Positions 1-8,287 of a stretch of 64,000 nt of DNA are shown one piece after another. Position numbers and translations under genes: made by a program. The notes beneath the pieces were generated by a model. That model saw only the letters and a program-made list of their open reading frames with translations, was not told the DNA's origin and ran no database searches. The stretch covers positions 1 through 64,000 of the forward strand of contig JBEBYL010000010.1 of assembly GCA_040391135.1 (NCBI GenBank), in the 5' to 3' direction. Position 1 is the stretch's first letter. Each line of letters begins with the position of its first letter. This DNA comes from G025836975 sp040391135. GTDB taxonomy: Bacteria > Pseudomonadota > Gammaproteobacteria > Burkholderiales > Burkholderiaceae_B.

Positions 1-317
1 GCCGCAAGGACTCGCAGATCCAGGCCGCCATTACCGGGCAGACCTTGCAGTTCGGCGAATCGCTCAAGCGCGATGACAACATACGCCAATGGATGAACGA
101 ACAGTTAATTCAATATGCGCCCGGATTCATCGATACATACCGCCCCAAGCTCGGCCGCTTCATTTCAGACAAGATGAAAGAATGGAAGGAAGAAGAAGTA
201 GTCGAAAAGCTGGAGCTCAATATCGGGCGAGATCTGCAATTCATCCGGATCAATGGAGCCGTGGTCGGCGGCATTGTCGGGGTCATCATTCATGTTGTGA
301 CGGGATGGTTGGTGTGA
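1..317 (+). CDS. DUF445 family membrane protein, C-terminal part
   Basis: The reading frame is open from the window edge, so the N-terminus lies outside. About 105 residues are visible. They are polar and alpha-helical (many E, K and R) and end in one hydrophobic segment (GGIVGVIIHVVTGWLV) right before the stop. The series ending in LNIGRDLQFIRINGAVVGG followed by a terminal membrane helix is characteristic of the C-terminus of DUF445 (YjiN-like) proteins, which are inner-membrane proteins of unknown function. The family name is a recognition call from the C-terminus only. Confidence 0.75.
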   Translation, partial: RKDSQIQAAITGQTLQFGESLKRDDNIRQWMNEQLIQYAPGFIDTYRPKLGRFISDKMKEWKEEEVVEKLELNIGRDLQFIRINGAVVGGIVGVIIHVVTGWLV

Positions 318-444
318 AGTGGCAAGGCGAAACGGTCAACCATTCGCTGGCGGCAAAAACACGAACAGAATCAAGTGCTCTTGCCAAAGCCACGCTTGCC
401 CGAACATAAGCTGTTTTGGTGCCTATGTTATCTCTGCAGGGCCC

Positions 445-1356
445 TCAATCCTCCTCCATATCCCTGAATGCCTGCACCAAAAAATCCAACAAGGCGCGCA
501 CTGCCGGCAACTGGCCCCGGCGCGACGCGTAGACAGCATGAATGATTTCAGGCCGAGGCTCCCAATCGGGCAAAACCCGAACCAGGGCGCCGCTGCTTAG
601 TTCGTCTTGAATGAACATGGTTGGCAACTGCACTACACCGACGCCGCTTACTGCGGCATCGCGCAAGGCCATCATGGATTGCGTCACGTAGCGCGGGCTG
701 TGGCGCACTTCAGCCTTTACCTTTTCAGGCCCCTGCAATACCCAGCGATGCATATCCTGCGGCAGCCCCATGTCCAGGCTGGGCCAATGTGAAAGATCCA
801 TCGGCCCCGACGGCCGATCATGCTGCTTCAGCAACTGAGGCGAGGCGACCAGGCATTGGCGCCGCTCGGCCAGCACGCGCAGGATCAGATCGCTGTCCTG
901 CAAAGGGGGCGGACGCACGCGGATGGCCAAATCCAGGCCTTCCGCCACCAAATCCACACGGCGATTGGTCTCATCCACGTGGAGCACGACACGCGGGTAC
1001 TCCGCCATGAAGCGGCCCAATATCGATCCAACGCGCGCGGCCAGCAGGGCTACTGGACAGCTCATGCGGATCACGCCGCTTGGCTCGGACTGCGTCGACG
1101 CCGCAAACTCCTCAGCGGCTTCGGCTTCGATCAGCATCGCCCGGCAATGCTCGTAGTATCGCCTGCCCACTTCCGTGACGGTAAAGCTGCGCGTCGAACG
1201 CAGCAGGAGCTGCACCCCAAGGCGCTCTTCCAGCAGGGCCACACGGCGGCTCAGCTTGGATTTCGGGATGCCCAGGGCGCGGCCGGCCGGAGCGAAGCCG
1301 CCGTGCTCCACGACTTTCGCGAAGTAGTACAGCTCATTAAGATCAGGCAGCTTCAT
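445..1356 (-). CDS. LysR-family transcriptional regulator
   Basis: A 303-residue protein of normal LTTR length. An N-terminal winged helix-turn-helix (about residues 5-63, with LGIPKSKLSRRVALLEERLG as recognition region) is followed by a periplasmic-binding-protein-like effector domain (about 90-295). It is divergent from the pirin gene, whose start is 131 bp away, and this arrangement commonly means the regulator controls its divergent neighbour. The subfamily with the FAPAGRALGIPKSKLSRR helix is frequent in Burkholderiales. The ligand is not predictable. Confidence 0.93.
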   Translation of the reverse strand: MKLPDLNELYYFAKVVEHGGFAPAGRALGIPKSKLSRRVALLEERLGVQLLLRSTRSFTVTEVGRRYYEHCRAMLIEAEAAEEFAASTQSEPSGVIRMSCPVALLAARVGSILGRFMAEYPRVVLHVDETNRRVDLVAEGLDLAIRVRPPPLQDSDLILRVLAERRQCLVASPQLLKQHDRPSGPMDLSHWPSLDMGLPQDMHRWVLQGPEKVKAEVRHSPRYVTQSMMALRDAAVSGVGVVQLPTMFIQDELSSGALVRVLPDWEPRPEIIHAVYASRRGQLPAVRALLDFLVQAFRDMEED

Positions 1357-1487
1357 CGTTTCAAAAATAGGACACTAAGGATGAAAATCAGGGTCTAGTG
1401 AACCATTAATCACAAATATATACTGATTTCCATGTTCAGTGAATCGCATTGCGCCTCTGGCAGCGATTCCGTCAAATGGAGAAAGTC

Positions 1488-2357
1488 ATGCTTAGAAAGA
1501 TCCAAGGCATTTATCAAGCGCCCCGCCCTCATTGGGTAGGCGATGGTTTTCCGGTTCGCTCCCTGTTCAGTTATGGAGATCACGGCAAGGCGCTGAGTCC
1601 GTTTCTGCTGCTTGACCATGCCGGTCCGCACACTTTCACCCCCGCCACAAGCCGGCGCGGTGTCGGTACGCACCCCCACCGCGGATTCGAAACGGTGACC
1701 ATCGTCTACGAAGGTGAAGTCGCCCACCGCGACTCCACAGGCGCGGGCGGCACCATCGGCCCCGGTGATGTGCAGTGGATGACTGCGGCTTCCGGCATCC
1801 TGCACGAAGAGTTCCACTCCGAAGCCTTTGCCCGCCAGGGTGGGCGGTTGGAAATGGTGCAGCTATGGGTCAACCTGCCGGCCAAGGACAAGATGTCCGC
1901 ACCCGGCTACCAGACGATCTTGAATCACGACATCCCCACGGTGACGCTGCCCGACGGCGCCGGCCAGGTCCGCGTCATTGCGGGCGAATTCGACGGCCAT
2001 CGCGGCCCGGCGCGCAGTTTCACGCCAATGGACGTATGGGATGTGCGGCTGGTTCAAGATGGCCTTATGCGCTTCGACACGACGCCGGGCCACACGCTGG
2101 CATTGGTCGTACTGCACGGCACAGTGCTGGTCAATGGCGCCGAGATCGTGCGGGAGGGTCAATTGGTGCAGTTCGATCGAGACGGCAATGGCCTGGAAAT
2201 CGAGGCCAACAACGATGCGACGCTGCTGGTGCTAAGCGGCGAACCAATCAATGAGCCGGTTGTCGGCCACGGCCCCTTCGTCATGAATAGCAAGGCTGAA
2301 ATCCTCCAAGCATTCGAAGACTTCAACAGCGGGCGCTTCGGAACAATGCAGGCCTGA
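1488..2357 (+). CDS. Pirin family cupin protein
   Basis: A 289-residue bicupin. I chose the ATG at 1488 because a GGAG motif lies 6 bp upstream; TTG at 1449 and ATG at 1476 are also in frame. The N-terminal cupin carries the pirin metal-site signature (THPHRGFETVTIV, about residues 56-68, then HEEF near 107), which normally binds Fe and, in YhhW-type members, supports quercetin 2,3-dioxygenase activity. The C-terminal cupin is the degenerate pirin_C domain ending in a typical GRFG motif. It is probably controlled by the divergent LysR. The physiological substrate is unknown. Confidence 0.93.
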   Translation: MLRKIQGIYQAPRPHWVGDGFPVRSLFSYGDHGKALSPFLLLDHAGPHTFTPATSRRGVGTHPHRGFETVTIVYEGEVAHRDSTGAGGTIGPGDVQWMTAASGILHEEFHSEAFARQGGRLEMVQLWVNLPAKDKMSAPGYQTILNHDIPTVTLPDGAGQVRVIAGEFDGHRGPARSFTPMDVWDVRLVQDGLMRFDTTPGHTLALVVLHGTVLVNGAEIVREGQLVQFDRDGNGLEIEANNDATLLVLSGEPINEPVVGHGPFVMNSKAEILQAFEDFNSGRFGTMQA

Positions 2358-2462
2358 ACGGCTCACAACTGCCCGGCCGATTCGCCCCGGCGGCCGGCGC
2401 AGTCATAGTCCAAGGTATCTCGGGCATTCAATCATGCAGTTAAACTTTTTGAGAAGTCAATC

Positions 2463-2771
2463 ATGACCAAGCCCTATGTTCGCCTCGACAAGAACAATGC
2501 CGCTGTATTGCTCGCCGATCACCAGGACGGCCTGCTGTCGCTGGTGCGGGATATCGATCCCGACAAGTTCAAGAACAATGTGCTGGCCCTGGCCGATATC
2601 GCCCACTACTTCAAGCTGCCCACCATCCTGACGACCAGCTTCGAAGAAGGCCCCAATGGCCCGCTCGTGCCCGAACTGAAAGAACGGTTTCCCGACGCGC
2701 CCTACATCAACCATATCCCCGACTACCGCAATCGGATGAACTCCTATAGCGCGATTACCCAGGCCAAATAA
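2463..2771 (+). pseudogene. YcaC-type isochorismatase-like hydrolase with internal deletion
   Basis: A 102-residue ORF. Residues 1-82 match the N-terminus of YcaC-type cysteine hydrolases (TKPYVRLDKNNAAVLLADHQ, then GPNGPLVPELKERFPDAPYI), and residues 83-102 match their extreme C-terminus (NHIPDYRN.M.SY). About 105 residues that normally lie between are gone, yet the frame is kept. Asp19 of the usual Asp-Lys-Cys triad remains. The segments expected to hold the Lys and the nucleophilic Cys (VVTEVCV motif) are absent, so it should be catalytically dead. A hairpin follows at 2798-2821. Family assignment is sure; whether a product is made is unknown. Confidence 0.8.
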
Positions 2772-2797
2772 ACCTGGATGTGGATATATGCCGAGTA

Positions 2798-2821
2798 AGG
2801 GCTGCCCATACAGGCAGCCCT
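2798..2821 (+). terminator. Hairpin after the YcaC relic
   Basis: A perfect 9-bp inverted repeat, AGGGCTGCC / GGCAGCCCT, with the 6-nt loop CATACA. It starts 27 bp after the stop of the truncated hydrolase and ends 80 bp before the DedA-rhodanese gene. There is no strong T-tract, so termination may be weak. Confidence 0.55.
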
Positions 2822-2901
2822 CCGTTCATTGCAGCCGGCTACGGCACCGGCGCCGAGCCAGGCAGCTTTAATGCGGTGTACCATGTGCACGAAAATATCG
2901 C

Positions 2902-3855
2902 ATGTCCAGAAGACGCCCCCCTCTTGCCATCATGATGCAATCCATACTGCAACTCATCGAAGAATACGGCCTGCTGGTCGTGTTTTTCAACGTGCTCATC
3001 GAGCAGGCCGGCGCCCCAGTGCCCGCCTACCCCATTCTGGTCATTACCGGGGCATTGCAAGATTCCGGCAGCTACAGTGGGTTCGCCCTGGTGGGTATCG
3101 CAGTCCTGGCCGCAATGATTGCGGATTTTGGATGGTATCTGGCGGGCCGGCGCTACGGCGCCAGGCTGATCTCCACGCTTTGCCGGATATCCCTGTCTCC
3201 TGATTCCTGCATCAGGCAAACCGAATCGATTTATCTACGTTGGGGGCCGTCCTCGTTGATGGTAGCCAAGTTCATTCCCGGATTCGCATCCATAGCCAGC
3301 GTACTATCCGGCACGGTAGGCACGCGCAAAAGAAGTTTTTTACTGTTCGACGGCATCGGTGCAGCCATCTGGTCGGGTTCCGCCGTCTATCTGGGCTCGC
3401 TGTTCAGCACGGCCGTTGATGAATTGTTGAACGTGCTGGTCAACCTGGGCATGCTGGGCGCGCTGTTGCTGGCCATCGCGCTTCTACTGTTCATTGCAAA
3501 AAAATGCTGGCAGCGCCAGCGCTTCATCAAGTCGCTGTGCATGGAACGGATCAGCGTTCAGGAGCTCTACGAAATGTTGCAGTCGGAGCATCGCCCCATT
3601 GTCGTCGATGTACGCTCCCCATTGGCGCAGGCCCAGGGCCGCATCCCCGGCGCGATCGCCTTTCCGGGGGGAGACATTGCACCAAACGCAATGCCTGGCG
3701 AAGAGGTCATCGTGTATTGCGATTGTCCTAACGAAGCATCGGCCGCAATCGTATCCAAACGCTTGATGAAACACGGCTACAGCCGAGTCCGCCCGCTAGC
3801 GGGCGGACTCGATGCCTGGCTGAACGCTGGATATGCCGTGGATACCGATACGTAG
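2902..3855 (+). CDS. DedA/SNARE-associated membrane protein fused to a C-terminal rhodanese domain
   Basis: A 317-residue protein. The N-terminal part (about residues 15-200) is a DedA/VTT-type membrane domain with the substrate-site motif EQAGAPVPAYPILV and later FIPGFASIASVLSGT. The C-terminal part (about 215-312) is a rhodanese domain with a VDVRSPLAQAQGRIPGA motif and the active loop VYCDCPNEASA, whose Cys would carry a persulfide. ATG at 2935 (MQSILQLIEEYGLL) may be the true start; no upstream codon has a clear ribosome site. DedA proteins act in lipid and proton-motive-force homeostasis; the fusion suggests coupling to sulfur or redox chemistry, which is inference. Confidence 0.9.
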   Translation: MSRRRPPLAIMMQSILQLIEEYGLLVVFFNVLIEQAGAPVPAYPILVITGALQDSGSYSGFALVGIAVLAAMIADFGWYLAGRRYGARLISTLCRISLSPDSCIRQTESIYLRWGPSSLMVAKFIPGFASIASVLSGTVGTRKRSFLLFDGIGAAIWSGSAVYLGSLFSTAVDELLNVLVNLGMLGALLLAIALLLFIAKKCWQRQRFIKSLCMERISVQELYEMLQSEHRPIVVDVRSPLAQAQGRIPGAIAFPGGDIAPNAMPGEEVIVYCDCPNEASAAIVSKRLMKHGYSRVRPLAGGLDAWLNAGYAVDTDT

Positions 3856-3913
3856 TTGACACGGCCTATTTATCGTCGATTCCACCTCCTTTTTGATCAT
3901 TTCGGAGGCGCTT

Positions 3914-5761
3914 TTGCTCCGCTCGTTTGAACGCTTGCTCCATCCCTTTCCGCCCGAAGAGACACCGCTTCCGCCCAAGAGCCTGTTTCTCTTCCTGTGG
4001 GCCTGCACGCGCGGCTCGCGCCGCTATCTGGCGGCCCTGGCCCTGCTGAGCGCCAGCGTATCGATCTATGAGGCCTGGCTGTTCGCCTTTCTCGGCCAGG
4101 TCGTGGAGCTGCTCTCGGCCTGGCAGAGGGGCGAACCCGCGTCCGCGCATCAGCGCCTCGTACTGTGGTCCATCAGCATCGTGCTGGTGGCCAGCATCGG
4201 CCTGGTGGCGCTGCGCACCATGATGCAGCACCAAGTGCTGGCCATCAACCTGCCGCTGCGGCTGCGCTGGGATTTCCACCGTCTCATGCTAAGGCAAAGC
4301 CTATCGTTCTTTTCCGACGAGTTCGCCGGCCGCGTCACCACCAAGGTCATGCAGACGGCGCTTGCCGTGCGCGAGGTGCTGTTCACCTTCATCGAGATCG
4401 TGCTGGGCATAGGGGTGTATTTCATTACCATCGTGGCGCTGGCGGGCGGGTTCGATGCACGGCTGATGCTGCCTTTCATCAACTGGATCATCCTGTTCGG
4501 ACTGGCCATGGTGTACTTCGTGCCACGCCTGGGCAAAGTGGGGCAGGAGCAGGCCCATGCCCGATCGTCCATGACCGGGCGCGTCACCGATGCCTATGCC
4601 AACATCACGACTGTCAAGCTGTTCTCGCACACCAGGCGCGAGGCCCACTTCGCCCGCGCGGCCATGGAGGATTTCAAGGACACCGGCTTTCGCCAGATGC
4701 GCCTGGTCAGCCAGTTCGAGATCGTCAACCAGGCTCTGGTGGCCGTGCTGATCTTTACAGCGGGCGGCTATGCCCTGTGGCTGTGGCATGACGGGCAAGT
4801 AGGCACCGGCGCAGTGGCCGCCGTCACGGCCATGGCTTTGCGCGTAAACGGCATGTCGCACTGGATCATGTGGCAAATGACATCATTGTTCGAGAACATC
4901 GGTACCGTCCAGGACGGCATGGCCACACTCTCGCGCGTGGCCAAGGTGCAAGATATACCGGGCGCCAACTCACTGCAGGTCAAATGCGGCAAAGTGGAAT
5001 TCGATGATGTCTTCTTCAATTACAACGGCGAACGCCAAGTGCTCGACGGCCTGAGCCTGACGGTTAAGCCCGGCGAGAAGATCGGCCTGGTGGGCCGTTC
5101 GGGCGCTGGAAAATCCACGCTGATCAGCCTGCTGCTGCGCTTCTACGATCTGGACAGCGGCCGGATACGCATCGACGGACAGGACATTTCTCAAGTGACG
5201 CAGGACAGCCTGCGCAGTGCGATCGGCATGGTCACGCAAGATACGTCATTGCTGCACCGATCCATACGCGACAACATCGCCTATGGACGTCCCGACGCGA
5301 GCGATGCCGAGATCCAGGAAGCCGCCATCCATGCCCAGGCCGATGATTTCATCCACCAATTGAGCGATGCGCACGGACGCAGCGGCTACGACACCTTGGT
5401 GGGCGAGCGTGGCGTCAAGCTCTCCGGCGGGCAACGCCAGCGTATCGCCATTGCCCGCGTCATGCTAAAGAACGCGCCTATCCTGCTACTGGACGAAGCC
5501 ACCAGCGCCCTGGACTCCGAAGTGGAGGTGGCCATACAGGAAAGCCTGGACGAAATGATGGAAGGCAAGACAGTCATCGCCATCGCCCACCGGCTTTCCA
5601 CCATTGCCGCCATGGACCGCCTGGTAGTCATGGACCAGGGGAAGGTCATCGAACAAGGTACCCACACCGAACTACTGGCAAAGAACGGCACTTATGCGCG
5701 ACTATGGCGACACCAGAGCGGCGGATTTCTGGCCGATGAGCGAGACGAGATGGCGGACTAG
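3914..5761 (+). CDS. ABC exporter, fused permease and ATPase (MsbA/lipid A-multidrug type)
   Basis: A 615-residue half-transporter. I chose TTG at 3914 because GGAGG sits 6 bp upstream; TTG at 3893 has no such site. A six-helix permease domain (about residues 25-330) precedes an ATPase domain (about 360-600) with Walker A GRSGAGKST, signature LSGGQRQR, Walker B ILLLDEATSALD and the H-loop IAHRLST. The substrate cannot be told. It lies 58 bp after the DedA-rhodanese gene on the same strand, so co-transcription is possible. Confidence 0.93.
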   Translation: MLRSFERLLHPFPPEETPLPPKSLFLFLWACTRGSRRYLAALALLSASVSIYEAWLFAFLGQVVELLSAWQRGEPASAHQRLVLWSISIVLVASIGLVALRTMMQHQVLAINLPLRLRWDFHRLMLRQSLSFFSDEFAGRVTTKVMQTALAVREVLFTFIEIVLGIGVYFITIVALAGGFDARLMLPFINWIILFGLAMVYFVPRLGKVGQEQAHARSSMTGRVTDAYANITTVKLFSHTRREAHFARAAMEDFKDTGFRQMRLVSQFEIVNQALVAVLIFTAGGYALWLWHDGQVGTGAVAAVTAMALRVNGMSHWIMWQMTSLFENIGTVQDGMATLSRVAKVQDIPGANSLQVKCGKVEFDDVFFNYNGERQVLDGLSLTVKPGEKIGLVGRSGAGKSTLISLLLRFYDLDSGRIRIDGQDISQVTQDSLRSAIGMVTQDTSLLHRSIRDNIAYGRPDASDAEIQEAAIHAQADDFIHQLSDAHGRSGYDTLVGERGVKLSGGQRQRIAIARVMLKNAPILLLDEATSALDSEVEVAIQESLDEMMEGKTVIAIAHRLSTIAAMDRLVVMDQGKVIEQGTHTELLAKNGTYARLWRHQSGGFLADERDEMAD

Positions 5762-5866
5762 TTCCGTTGCTCAAATGCCGGCTCGTTGTATCCTATGTTT
5801 ACCGAAGGAACTTTAGCGCGCCCGAAGAGGCATGCATCCAGCTCAAGCAAGAAGGGCTCCAAAAAA

Positions 5867-6445
5867 ATGAGCAACAAACGATTATTGAACACGGTGGAAA
5901 GCCTGACACGCCTGATGGAGGGCCGCGCGCGAGGGGACGATAGCGTCCTGGATCAAGCCCGCGAATTAATGAGCGGCCTGGTCGCTCAAGACGACTGGCT
6001 GGCTGAAGCCTTTGCGGAACCGCATCCAGAGTTCTATAGGCAATATCTGCTGTATGGCGATCCGCTGGACCGCTTTTCGCTCGTCAGTTTCGTCTGGGGG
6101 CCGGGGCAGAAAACGCCCATTCATGACCACACCGTATGGGGCGTCATTGCCATGCTGCGAGGCGCCGAACTGGAACAACACTATCGATGCACCAGCGAAG
6201 GCATGGTGGCTGTCGGCCCGGAAGTTCGCTTGAACCAGGGCGAAGTCTCTTGCGTATCGCCCACTATCGGCGATATCCACCGGGTCAGCAATGCCTATGC
6301 GGATAAGGTTTCCATAAGCATCCATCTATATGGCGGCAATATCGGGCGCATACACCGCTCGGTGTATGACCCGCAAAGCGCCGAACCAAAGGAATTTGTC
6401 TCGGGCTATTCAAATGCGCTGACACCTAACTTGTGGGCAGGCTAA
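5867..6445 (+). CDS. Cupin thiol dioxygenase (3-mercaptopropionate/cysteine dioxygenase family)
   Basis: A 192-residue protein. ATG 5867 is preferred because of GAAGGG about 10 bp upstream; the in-frame extension to 5786 is low-complexity Lys/Ser. The iron ligands are His86 and His88 in PIHDHTVWG and His138 in GDIHRV. The Ser-His-Tyr triad typical of thiol dioxygenases is present (S151, H153, Y155 in SISIHLYGG). The family oxidises thiols such as cysteine or 3-mercaptopropionate to sulfinates with O2. The FVWGPGQ..PIHDHTVWG context looks closer to bacterial 3-mercaptopropionate dioxygenases, but substrate is inference. It converges with the DMT transporter gene. Confidence 0.88.
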   Translation: MSNKRLLNTVESLTRLMEGRARGDDSVLDQARELMSGLVAQDDWLAEAFAEPHPEFYRQYLLYGDPLDRFSLVSFVWGPGQKTPIHDHTVWGVIAMLRGAELEQHYRCTSEGMVAVGPEVRLNQGEVSCVSPTIGDIHRVSNAYADKVSISIHLYGGNIGRIHRSVYDPQSAEPKEFVSGYSNALTPNLWAG

Positions 6446-6483
6446 CGGCAACCGGCAATGGCATTCCGCCGGTTCGCAACTAT

Positions 6484-7377
6484 CTACTCTTGTCTGCCCA
6501 GCTTCCGCCCGCCATATTCAGCCAGACTGATTCCTGCCAGAATCGCCATCAGCGCCACCGCGTGATAAAGGTGAAACGCCTCTCCGAGGATGGTCACCGC
6601 CAGCAAGGCTCCCCACACGGGCAACAAGTTGATGAATAGGCCGGCTCGATTCGCGCCGATAAGTTCGACTGCCCGGATGTACAAGACTTGACCTATAAGG
6701 GATGGGAATATAACGACATAGGCAATGACTGCCCAGCCTCGTGTATCCGGCAGAATGGTTTGACCCCGAGCCGCTTCGAAAGCCAACATGGGCAGAGACG
6801 CCAAAGTGGCCCCCACGCACAGAATGAATATCAAGCTTGTCCAATGCATCTGAGGCTTGCTGCGTAGCGCGGCGGTATAGATGCCGTAAGCCATGACGGC
6901 GATAAGCATCAACGCATCGCCAATATTAATGTCAAGGCCAATCAAATTGGCCAGATCGCCGCGCATGGCGATGACGATCACGCCTAAAAAAGAGAAAGCA
7001 AAACCTGCCGCCTGCTCTGCGCTTATGCGGCTGGAAAATAAAATGAAGCTCGCCGCAAACACGAAAAGGGGCATGCCTCCTTGCAAAATACTGGTGTTGA
7101 TTGCGGTGGTGTAGATAAGCGCGTAATAAAGCGCCACGCTAAAGACGGTGAAGCCAAGCGTTCCCAGCAAAAGCAGATAGCCCAATCGCGGCCGGATCAC
7201 CGTCCAGTCGGCGGCAATCTGCCCTCTCTTTAGCAAATACAGCACCACCATCACACCGGCCCAGCGCAGGGTAACAAGAACCATCGGCGAAGCGTGACCG
7301 ACCGCCAATTTGCCCGCAATCGAATTACCCGCCCAGAAAAGCGTGGTCAGTGCCAGAAGAACGTAGGCTTTATAGAT
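6484..7377 (-). CDS. EamA/DMT family permease with a probable ATC start
   Basis: A ten-helix drug/metabolite transporter. The first standard start is TTG at 7308, which gives 274 residues but cuts off most of helix 1. In frame upstream the sequence reads ATC-TAT-AAA-GCC..., encoding YKAYVLLALTTLFWAGNSIAG, the expected first helix, preceded by GGAG 8 nt before an ATC at 7375-7377 where an ATG would be expected. I annotate from that ATC (297 residues). Either ATC is used as a rare start, or a point mutation has weakened the gene. It lies 73 bp downstream of the HAD gene on the same strand. Substrate unknown. Confidence 0.85.
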   Translation of the reverse strand: MYKAYVLLALTTLFWAGNSIAGKLAVGHASPMVLVTLRWAGVMVVLYLLKRGQIAADWTVIRPRLGYLLLLGTLGFTVFSVALYYALIYTTAINTSILQGGMPLFVFAASFILFSSRISAEQAAGFAFSFLGVIVIAMRGDLANLIGLDINIGDALMLIAVMAYGIYTAALRSKPQMHWTSLIFILCVGATLASLPMLAFEAARGQTILPDTRGWAVIAYVVIFPSLIGQVLYIRAVELIGANRAGLFINLLPVWGALLAVTILGEAFHLYHAVALMAILAGISLAEYGGRKLGRQE

Positions 7378-7450
7378 GACGATTTCTCCGCATCAAAGCC
7401 CAGGTAAACCACCCAAGCCCCATCCCGAATCAAGCCAACAATATACCGCG

Positions 7451-8287
7451 TCACGTCGGGGCAAACCTTGCTTCCGTTGCGGATTCTCCGACGAGTTGAC
7501 GGGCTTGCAGGACGCGGTCCGCCATTTCGACGAAGCCGGCCCCATGACCAGCGTCGCAAACCCAACGGGGAGGATGGGCCAAACTATTCAGATGAGGCTT
7601 TATGTTTGCCACGCCCACACTTAATGCGTAGGCGCGAAAAAGCGATTCATCGTTGGGCGCGTCGCCAATGAACAATACACGCCGCGATTGTTCCCGAGGA
7701 TCAATATCCAGGTCCTCGGCGAGCAGTTCAGTTGCCATGGTGGCCTTGTCATAGTCGCCAAACCAGGCATTGACGTGTATGGAACTGGCGCGCGCCCGTG
7801 CGCCGGCGTCCTCGAATATCTTGATGATCGTGGCTATGCTGGATGCGGGCAGTGGGCCCACATCCTGCGAGTGGTCAATGGCCACATCGGCGAGCCGATA
7901 TGCCTGGTCGGCTGCCATTCGCGCCTCGGGCACCGCAACCAGCGCCCGCCGCGCAGTTTCCAATAGCCGCTGCTGGTCGGCCCGCAATTGTTCCAGCGGC
8001 CGTACGAAACGCCGTCCGAGTCCGCCGTTGGTCTGCATCTGAAATCTGAATGCGCCGCTTTCTCCGATAACGGCGGCCACCGGCCATGCCCGCACAATGT
8101 GATCGCACCAGCCTGCGCAACCACCCGTAACCGGTATGACCCGAAGCCCGTCGCATGCCAACCGCTCCATGGCGTCAAGCGTCAAGGCCGACAACTTGCC
8201 GCCCCGGGTCAGGGTATCGTCCACATCCGTCAAAATAACGTCGACCTGGGCGAGCAATTGCAGATCCGCATCGGCGAAACGGGTCAT
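7451..8287 (-). CDS. HAD-superfamily (type IIB) phosphatase
   Basis: A 278-residue protein with HAD motif I near the N-terminus (VDVILTDVDDTLT, about residues 15-27; the nucleophile is the first Asp of DVDDT), a motif II region VIPVTGG, and motif IV FIGDAPNDESLFRA near residue 210. The cap and length fit Cof/IIB-type sugar-phosphate phosphatases. It is translationally coupled to the upstream deoR-like gene through an ATGA overlap and lies beside a divergent Phn-type importer. I infer that it dephosphorylates an imported or derived organophosphate. The actual substrate is not predictable. Confidence 0.88.
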   Translation of the reverse strand: MTRFADADLQLLAQVDVILTDVDDTLTRGGKLSALTLDAMERLACDGLRVIPVTGGCAGWCDHIVRAWPVAAVIGESGAFRFQMQTNGGLGRRFVRPLEQLRADQQRLLETARRALVAVPEARMAADQAYRLADVAIDHSQDVGPLPASSIATIIKIFEDAGARARASSIHVNAWFGDYDKATMATELLAEDLDIDPREQSRRVLFIGDAPNDESLFRAYALSVGVANIKPHLNSLAHPPRWVCDAGHGAGFVEMADRVLQARQLVGESATEARFAPT

